This document shows positions 56,401 through 64,000 of a stretch of DNA of 64,000 nucleotides, piece after piece. Position 1 is the first letter of the stretch. The number at the start of each line of letters is the position of its first letter. The stretch spans positions 53,641,571 through 53,705,570 of the forward strand of contig NC_079507.1 of the NCBI RefSeq assembly GCF_030052815.1, given 5' to 3'. The position numbers and the translations under genes were made by a program. The stretch is from Hevea brasiliensis (lineage: Eukaryota > Streptophyta > Magnoliopsida > Malpighiales > Euphorbiaceae). The notes under the pieces are model-generated. The model saw only the letters and a program-made list of their open reading frames with translations, was not told the DNA's origin and made no database searches.

Positions 56401-58280
56401 CTAATATCAAACGCAAAAGTCAGTGCCGACTGCCGACAATGAGAAAATTGTAGTTGGAATCCTGGTGGCTATCTTATCTCAAAATTGAATTTTAATTTTT
56501 AATTTTAATTTTTCATATATCAAATGATATAAATAATTAATTAACAAATTATCAATTAAATGCTTACAAATAAATAATTATATTCAAATAATTTAATTAC
56601 TAATAAAAATATTTAGTTCAATAATACTAAAATTATGGAATTTTAAATTTAAATTTAATTAAAATTAAACTAAAAAAAGTTCCTAATGATTTTCTAAAAA
56701 CTTTATCATCATGTATCATTACAATCTTTTAAGCTATTATTTTTATTTTATTTGATATACATAGCATACAATAATTTGTGTAAATGGCCATATGTCTAAT
56801 CAGAAATATTTGGGAAAAGAATAAAGTTAAAAATCATTATTATTATTATAGGGAACTTTCTGTTAGACTTGATCTGTTATGAATTTAAAATATAAATATA
56901 TAAAATTTATATATTTAATAAATAAGTCTGATTATATATTTTATATCTTAAATAAATAATTGACCAGACCTAAACAGAATAATCCTATGAGGCATTATAT
57001 ATGTAAGCTATAAAAATATGGATAAATTAATAAAAAGGTTATAGTATTAGAAGAATAAATTTTTTTTTATTTAAATTTAATTTATTATAAATTTAAAAAA
57101 TAAAATTTATAATAAAATATATTTATTAAATATATAAATATCACATATTTATATTTTAAATATATAATTAATCGAAATTTAGACAAAAAAATCAGCCGTG
57201 GCGTGGGGCTCCAGTTAATTGCAATCATGGGTCGTATCATACAAGCTCCCAATAGATCATGTACATGGAAGATGTGAACCCACTAAATAATAAATTTTCA
57301 TCATAATTAAGTGATTTCTCAATCTCTAATCATAGAATAATCTTCTTGTCTTTGTTAGGCCGTGGCCATGGCCACAACCACACCAACCCCACACTTCCCT
57401 TGTCCCCATGCGGCGGTTTTCTTTCAGCCTTATATCGTTATTATATGTTTTCAATAGATTATGATTGATTTCCTTAAAAGTTAATAATTAAATAAACTAT
57501 TTGATAGCATATTTAATCATATCAGTATTTCATATAACTTTCTAATGGATCGTATTATCTATAAAACGTATAGAGAAATCCTGTCAAACTGAGTATTTTA
57601 CTGGTGTTAATAAAAACTATTCTTCACCTTCTATTTCATATTGTTTGCTTATAGATATCATGGCTTGTTTTACAATATTAGCCTAATCTCTAACCTTAAT
57701 GCCTGGCTTTTAAGGTTAAACTTAGGCTTCTATTATTTGAATTTTATTCCAACCTCATTCACAGAGGAAACCAAAAGGTTCCTTAATGGGTGAAGAAAAT
57801 GCTAAACAGTTCTGGAAATTGGGAATCTTTCCTGAACAATTCAATGTGGAACTGGAAGCAGCCATCACTAATTTTCACAAATTCTTGGCTGTGAGTTACT
57901 GGACCAGCCATCAACCTTGTCTCTTGAAAATGGAAATTGCTTGCGCTAGAAAGATGAGGCCTTTCAAATATTTGAGTTTAGTTTGGTCGGTAGGTTTCAA
58001 ATTTTGAAACCACAGTGGGATCGCCCAACCCAATGGAAAAGGCATCAGGGAACCTGGCCTTTTCTCTTTCTGTCAGTCCGTAGAGTATTACCACTGTACA
58101 ATTGTTCAATGTCAATGTCCACTCTCTTTAGGGTGTAAACCAATCAAGCCAAGGGGAGTCAAATTTTAAAAAGCTCAAGTTCAGCTCATTAAAACACTTT
58201 TGAGGTCAGGTCGAGCTCACGCTTGGCACAATTAGTTAACGAGCAAAATCAGGGGCAGACACGTGAGTAGCCCCAGCAAA
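53491..58280. other. gene-poor AT-rich DNA with one low-copy island
   Basis: Mostly AT-rich. A simple-sequence patch rich in ACC/ATC triplets is at 54035-54200. From about 54640 to 55740 base composition becomes more balanced and two modest minus-strand open frames occur (54800-55021 and 55505-55732), neither resembling a family I know. At 57786-58007 there is a 73-codon plus-strand frame, also unrecognised. I list no gene here. Confidence 0.45.
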
Positions 58281-58730
58281 ATGGGTAAAGTTGCTCTTTC
58301 TACCATGCACTAGTTTGTCTCATTATTCTGGCTCTTACCCTTATTTCAATGCCTTGTGCTACTTCTTGTTGATCATTTGAGGCCAACAACAAGGATCGAA
58401 TTCAGTTCGTTTTTAATTTGGAATTCTTTGAAACAGAATTATTCTTCTTGTTTGGTGCGCTTGGCAAAGGGATTGATGCTGTTGAACCAGATTTTGCCAA
58501 TGGTGGTCTTCCTACGATTGGAGTCCAAAAGGCTAACTTAATCCTGTTTCTCGTCAAATGATCGAGGAATTTGGTTATCAAGAACCTTGGTCACCTCAAG
58601 TTATGATAAATGAAAGAAAACACAATCGATTTTTTAATTAATTTTTTTACTATCAATATTCTTAGATTATTTCTTTTTAGGGCTATCAATATTCTTAGAT
58701 TATCTTTTCAGGGTTATCAACATTCTTAGT

Positions 58731-60328
58731 TAGTGCTTATGCCCCATAAATAGGACTAGATAGTGAGAGTAAATAAAGGTTTTGGGAAGATATGGATGAT
58801 CTAATGTAAAACATACCGAATGAAGGGAATGTTTTCATCGGTGGAGATTTGAATGGACATGTAGGAAGTAATAGGCAAGGCTATGAAAATGTTCATGGAG
58901 GTTTTGGATTTGGTAACCGAAATGAGGAGGAAAAAAATATTCTAGATTTTGCTATAGCATACGACATAATACTAGCAAATACCTACTTTATAAAAAGAGA
59001 ATCACATTTAGTGACTTTTAAAAGTGGGCAACATAGAAGCCAAATTGACTTTCTCTTAACCAGGAAGACAAATAGAGCTCTATGCAAGGATTATGAGGTC
59101 ATTTCGGGAGAAGCTTTAACAAGTCAACATCGGTTAATGGTTTTGGATGTCAAGTTTAGGAACAATTCAAATAAGGTTAGAAGAAATAGTGTAGCTCGAA
59201 CAAAGTGGTGGGAGTTCAAAGGAATAAAGCAAATGAAGTTCAAAAATGAGCTTCTCAAGTCTGAAGCATGGAAGCTAGATATGGAGGCCAATGGTATGTG
59301 GATACAGATGGTATCAAAGATTAGAGAAGAAGCTAGAAAAGTACTTGGAGAGTCTAGAGGACATGGACTACCCTCAAAAGAGAGATGCTGTTGGAATGAG
59401 GAAGTACAAAAGGCAGTGAAGAGAAAGAGAGAATGGTATAAGAAATTACCTAAGTGTGATAATAATGAGACACATGAACAGTATAAGATAGCAAAGAAAA
59501 AAACAAAAAAGACAGTTAGTCAAGCAAGAGCGCAGGCCTTTGAAAAGTTATATGAGAAACTTGGAACTAAAGAAGGGGAGAAAGATATTTATAGATTAGC
59601 AAGGAGGAGAGAAAAGAAATGTCAAGATCTCAATCAAGTTAGGTGCATTAAGGATAAAGAAAGAAAAGTGTTGGTGAAAGATGAGGACATTAAAAAAAGA
59701 TAGAGAAATTATTTTGATGATCTCTTTAATAATAGTCAAAATGGTAATAGAGTGAATATAGACTACAGAGCAATAGAAAAGAATGTGAATTATACTAGAA
59801 GGATTAGATCTTTAGAAGTAAAGGAAGCACTTAAGAGAATGAAAGTAGGTAAAGCCTGTAGATCCGATGGAATACCAATTGAAGTGTGAAAGTGTTTGAG
59901 ATATATGGGAGTGGAATGGTTAACTAAATTATTTAATAAGATTCTAAATTCAAAGAAAATGCCTAATGAATGGAGGAGGAGTATTTTAGTACCTATTCTT
60001 AAAAATAAGGGAGACATACAGAGTTGCTCAAACTATAGGGAAATTAAACTCATGAGCCATACTATGAAGTTGTGGGAGAGAGTTGTGGAACATTGACTAC
60101 GTCATGATACTTCTATCTCTCTCAATCAATTTGGCTTCATGCCTGGTTGTTCGACTATGGAAGCGATCTTTTTAATTAGAAGCTTGATGGAGAAATATAG
60201 AGATGTGATGAAAGATTTATACATGGTTTTTATCGATTTGGAGAAGGCTTATGATAGTGTTCCAAGAGATATCTTATGGAGAGTGTTAAAACAAAAAGCG
60301 GATCTATTAGGTACATACAAGTGTGGAA
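58731..60328 (+). pseudogene. RTE ORF copy 2, endonuclease to mid-RT
   Basis: It lacks the N-terminus. It opens with the same TAA (58747-58749) as copy 1, then a second TAA in place of the CAA codon near 58806. From 58849 a 284-codon open frame covers the second half of the endonuclease and the linker, including SEAWKLDMEAN where copy 1 has a stop. Later stops occur near 59701 and 59887. Further on, FGFMPGCSTMEAIFLIRSLM and MVFIDLEKAYDSVPRDILWR give the RT fingers and palm, including the F-x-D-x-x-K-AYD motif that is damaged in copy 1. Confidence 0.9.
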
Positions 60329-60333
60329 GGACA

Positions 60334-62661
60334 TATAACACCCCTATATGCATAGTCTTGTGCAAGTCACTATTCCGATGACTAGTGTTGGTCCGGATAA
60401 TTAAGAGGATTAGAACTATATTGAAGTCATCTAGAGAAGCCCTGAACAAAAATAAATAGCAATTACATGAAGGTAAAAAGGAAATAAAGGAAACAAATCA
60501 CAAAAGGTTAAATGAGCCGGGGGTCACAGCGATGGGTGACCGCACCAGGAAGTGAGTGCAAGGTCAGTTATAACCCTAATTTCGTACGAGGCATTGTAAC
60601 ACCACAGGCCTAAGAAAAATTACGGAGTTAGGGGAAATATGAAAATCATAGAAAAATGTTGATAAGCAGATCAAATAATTAGGTCAGGGCTCCGGCTCCG
60701 GAAGAAATACATTATTATTGGCAAACCGAATCAGACCGGCGAGGGGCAAATTGGTCAATTCACCTCTAGAAGTGACTCATGACCTAACTGTCCAATAAAA
60801 TCTAAGAAATGAAAATTTTGAAATATGGAATTAAATTAAAGAAGTATGGAAAAACTAAGGAAAAAAAAAAGAAAAGGAAATTGAATAATGACATCAAAAA
60901 TAAATTTCACTTAATTTAATTTTTGACTACGTCAAAATATGAGATAAATATGTACAAATAAAAGAAAAAAAAATTATTATCAATTGTCTTCAACCTCCCC
61001 ATTGCCGTCCCTCTCGTCATCCTCTCTTCTCTCTCTAGTTATCCTCCATAGCCATATTTTTCAAGCTTTTAAAGCTTGAATTTAACCCAAAATCCCCTAA
61101 ATTTCATAGTTAAAAACCTATAATCAAGCTTTGGCAAGAGGAGTAGAAGAGAAAAATTCAAAAAGGAAGTGGGAATTGAAAGAGTGAAAGAGCTACCAAG
61201 AGGTTAGTGGTTAGTTTTCAAATTTGTGTTTTAATTCATGATTAAGTAGTTAAATTACACTAGAAATTGATAAACAAATGAAACAAATCATGCTCATCCC
61301 CATCCACATGAATTTTGGCCAATGTAAGGAACGTAGGGTTTGAGTGAGTTTGATGCAATTAAAAGGTTAGTTGAGTATAATTAAGTGTGTAGATGTTGAA
61401 TAGCTACTTTAATTCCATTAATTGAACCATTTACAAAAATTAGGGCTCTTGACCCTTAGGGTTTTGGGAAGGAAAATTGAGAAATTAGTAAATTGATATA
61501 CTTTGACCTAAATGAGACTCAAAATGGTCAATTGAGACAAATTAGGATTTTTTCAATAGTTAGAATTGCAACCAAATTCGGATAGGTAGGGGTCTAATCC
61601 TGGACAACCTGACCTAGGTCCATTTCAGGGACCAAAACTGTAATTCTGCCACTCCAATTGGTGTGAGGCCAATTGGAGATGAAAATAGACACATAATGAC
61701 ACATTTTTCATGTAGAAACCATGCTTAGAAAGTGACTATAAGTTAGTGAACAATTAGGTCAAACCCGGAATTGGCACACTACCACTGTACAGAAATGACC
61801 AAATAAACAGTGTTTGTTCATTTGGCCATAACTTGGTCTAGGCAGGTCCAAATGACCTAATTTTTAAACCATTAGAAATATATGACATAGTACTACAATT
61901 TTCATGAAGAATACAAACCCAAATTCTGTCCACAACCAAGTCATTTTGTCACCCATAATTGGTTGCCCAAAACTGCCAGAACCAAAAACCTGCCCAGAAT
62001 TCTGGGTAGATACCAATTCGGCCAGTCTTAGGAAAATAGCTATAACTTGGGCTACAAAACTCCAAATGGAGTGATTCAAAAAGGAAATTAAAGATAAGAC
62101 ATTAAGGAACAACTTTGATGAAGAAAAGTTGGCCAAATTCCCACTGTAGGCAGACCAATAGAACAGTATAAACAAGTAACCCAAAACTAAAATTTTGAGA
62201 TCTAACCCTAATAGACTTTGAATTGAATTTGGCAATCAATGCCAACAAAAACATGACTCAAAGTGTGGTATGTAAGTGCAATTAGAATTAATAAACCTAT
62301 TTAGTAGGAAAAAGTCAACATTTTAACTTAAATAGTGTAATGAATAGTGACCCAAAATGCAAAATTCAAAGGATATCAATTTAAGCAAATTTAAGGCTTA
62401 CGGAGTTTTAAATACCAATTTAAGCAAACTTTTATAAAAATTGCGGTAGTTTTAAATATCCAAAAAAATTGATTTGTGATTTAGTGTCAATTAAAAGTTT
62501 TTAATATTTGTGAAAAATTTACCCACCAGCTTAAAAATGAATATAAATTATTTTAAAATCCCTTGTAGTATATTTAATGGGTTACCGGTAGGCGAAGTAT
62601 GGTAATTCGTTAGGTATACTATGGGATCATGTTATACCTTACGGAGTAGTAGGGTGTGACA
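60334..62661. mobile_element. solo LTR nested inside the RTE LINE
   Basis: A 2328-bp insertion in the RT coding region, starting TATAACACCCCTATATG (first dinucleotide probably TG originally) and ending GTAGGGTGTGACA. It is flanked by GGACA (60329-60333) and AGACA (62662-62666); the uninterrupted LINE copy reads AAAGACATG here, so this is a 5-bp duplication with one change. It has LTR-type ends but no interior domain. It does not resemble the LTRs at 8483 or 43380. The 123-codon minus-strand frame at 61864-62235 lies wholly within it and is not considered a gene. Confidence 0.85.
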
Positions 62662-63442
62662 AGACATGTATGAAGGAGCAACTACTATTGTGCGCACTGT
62701 GAGAGGGGACACCACAAATTTTTCTATTTCAGTTGGATTACACCAAGGTTTAGCTGTAAGCCCTTACCTTTTTACATTAGTTTTAGATGAATTAACGAAA
62801 CATATACAAGAGAGTATCCCTTGGAGCATGATGTTTGCAGATGATATAGTTCTGATAGATGAGATGCAAGAAGGAGTCAATAGAAAGCTAGAGCTTTGGA
62901 GAATTACTCTAGAGTCAAAGGGCTTTAAGTTAAGTAGAACGAAAACAGAATACATGCATTGCAAGTTCAGTGAAGGCCAAACTAGTGATAGAAAAGGAGT
63001 TAGTTTGGATGGAGTGATACTGTCCCAAAGAAATCACTTTAAATATCTCGACTTAGTCTTTCAAGTAGATGGAGGATGTGAGGAGGATGTTAGTCATAGG
63101 ATTAAAGCCGGATGGTTGAAGCAGAGACGTGCCACTGGAGTTTTATGTGATCGCAAGATTCTTAATAAGTTAAAAGGAAAATTTTACCGTACAGTCATAC
63201 GACTGGCCATGTTATATGGTAGTGAGTATTGGGCACTGAAAGAGTCGTATGTGTCTAAGATAAGAGTTGCGGAGATGAGAATATTAAGGTGGATGAGTGG
63301 CCATACTAGACTAGATAAAGTCCGTAATGAGAGTATTAGAGAAAAGGTAGGAGTGGTACCAATTGAGGATAAGTTGAGAGAAGGGGGATTGAGGTGGTTT
63401 GGTCATGTAAAGCGTAGACATACGGAGGCTTCAGTTAGATAA
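62662..63442 (+). pseudogene. RTE ORF copy 2, second half of RT and C-terminus
   Basis: It resumes the RT at MYEGATTIVRTVRGDTTNFS, then GLHQGLAVSPYLFTLVLDEL, the FADD catalytic box (62834-62845) and KLSRTKTEYMHCKFSEGQ-like text, continuing open for 258 codons to 63442 through AMLYGSEYWALK and MRILRWMSGHTRLDK. The remaining ~195 bp are the non-coding or frameshifted tail to the TTGAG repeat. Better preserved than the same part of copy 1. Confidence 0.9.
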
Positions 63443-64000
63443 GTAGAGCACATTAGGGCAGAGGATAGAAAGAAAAGAATGGGTAGACCTAAACTGACTT
63501 GGAGGAGAGTAGTACAATATGACCTAGAAGCATTACACATTTTCGAGGATTTAACTCAAAATCGTTTAGAGTGGAGAAAGAGAATCTATATAACCGACCC
63601 TAAATTTTTGGGATAAAAGCTTAGTTGAGTTGAGTTGAGAGCTATTATAAAAGTGGTTGGGGGAGTTCGAGGGCCTCTACATGGTCTCAGTCCTACAAAT
63701 TTTGCAGGAGTTTTGACGAAGCAAGTAGCTCCAAATCAGACCCTCCATTTAACCCTTATATCAGCACAGTCAACTATCTCCTAGCATCCTATGCTATCCC
63801 TTACGGGGAACTGGTTGGATACGTTGAGACCATTCCAAATCTAGCCAATTTCACTAGTAAAAGCGCAAGATAACATCTACTAGACCCACAAAATGAAAGT
63901 TATCGTCACATATACATTATATGACTTCACCTATTTTCATTATTTTATTATTATTATTATTTCTATAGAGCTTTTTGCGTCATTATTGGGCGTAGAGGCC

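Larger units (their letters stand above)
58731..63639 (+). mobile_element. 5'-truncated RTE LINE, itself split by a solo LTR
   Basis: It starts abruptly at GTTAGTGCTTATGCCCCA, matching position 35403 of the full-length copy, and ends in the TTGAG repeat at 63639. With the 2328-bp solo LTR and its duplication removed, it is about 2.57 kb. I see no convincing target duplication: left flank CAACATTCTTAG, right flank AGCTATTATAA. It interrupts the PCC13-62-like pseudogene. Confidence 0.92.
58281..64000 (+). pseudogene. desiccation-related protein PCC13-62-like, interrupted, runs off right edge
   Basis: Ferritin-like-fold protein of the PCC13-62 family, whose members are secreted and induced by drying. 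The first part starts MGKVAL at 58281 and, after a one-base frameshift, gives a signal peptide (HALVCLIILALTLISMPCAT), a TGA (58368-58370), then ANNKDRIQFVFNLEFFETEL, FFLFGALGKGIDAVEPDFAN, GGLPTIGVQKANL and, in another frame, NPVSRQMIEEFGYQE near 58595. It resumes after the LINE at about 63640: AIIKVVGGVRGPLHGLSPTN, FAGVLTKQV, then after a frameshift PPFNPYISTVNYLLASYAIP, YGELVGYVETIPNLANFTS to 63862. A probable intron follows (GC instead of GT donor at 63863), and exon 3 starts at 63969 with LFASLLGVEA. Three frameshifts or so plus a stop make it a pseudogene apart from the LINE, which probably sits in the intron after GYQE-GHL. Confidence 0.85.

Noticed and set aside
57786..58007. 73-codon plus-strand frame beginning MGEENAKQFW
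   Set aside because: It looks somewhat coding, but no family, splice partner or repeat of the pattern was found and it is not part of the PCC13-62-like frame that starts at 58281.
61864..62235. 123-codon minus-strand frame
   Set aside because: Wholly inside the solo LTR nested in the LINE; no known domain.

Overview
This is plant nuclear DNA, almost certainly from a eudicot. It is AT-rich and dominated by LTR retrotransposons, RTE-type LINEs and small inverted-repeat elements. Its genes have many short exons with GT..AG introns, and they encode plant-specific protein types (uridine kinase-like/UPRT fusion, phytocyanin, PCC13-62-type desiccation protein, EIX-like LRR receptor). The transposon and gene styles would suit a Malpighiales species such as a member of Euphorbiaceae, but that is an impression and not shown by the sequence.

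Layout. 1-780: decayed LRR receptor-like protein gene, minus strand, running off the left edge. 1268-7864: intact 14-exon uridine kinase-like gene, minus strand, 480 aa. 8483-17033: one Ty3/gypsy-type LTR retrotransposon with two ~1.8 kb LTRs, primer-binding site, polypurine tract and a nearly non-coding interior. 17148-18031: palindromic array of a ~125 bp inverted-repeat unit. 18819-20353: two copies of a ~530 bp hAT-like MITE. 20452-30222: a tandem duplication carrying two acid-lipase-type genes (MPL1/LIP2 family), minus strand. The right-hand copy has an intact 402-aa reading frame; the left-hand copy has a premature stop. An orphan phytocyanin first exon lies between them. 31.4-46.5 kb: AT-rich block of reiterated old repeats holding a full-length RTE LINE (34698-37977, 21-bp target duplication) and a 2.6 kb solo LTR (43380-45997) inside one copy of a 1078-bp tandem duplication. 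47297-50030: intact 3-exon gene for an acidic, probably N-myristoylated protein of unknown function, minus strand. 50-58 kb: gene-poor AT-rich DNA. 58281-64000: plus-strand PCC13-62-like pseudogene split by a 5'-truncated RTE LINE, which is itself split by a 2.3 kb solo LTR.

Three genes convince as intact: the uridine kinase-like gene, lipase copy 2 and the 237-aa unknown gene. From memory of the Arabidopsis map, a UKL gene, a cupredoxin gene and this unknown gene are neighbours there (At3g27190-27200-27210), so this window looks like that ancestral block expanded by the lipase duplication and transposons.

I found no new biochemical system. The most interesting items are complementary decay of the two lipases (one has the core promoter but a broken frame, the other the reverse), the nested gene/LINE/LTR insertion, the palindromic array, and an RTE premature stop shared by two copies. 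Splice sites were assigned by eye from GT/AG rules and family homology.
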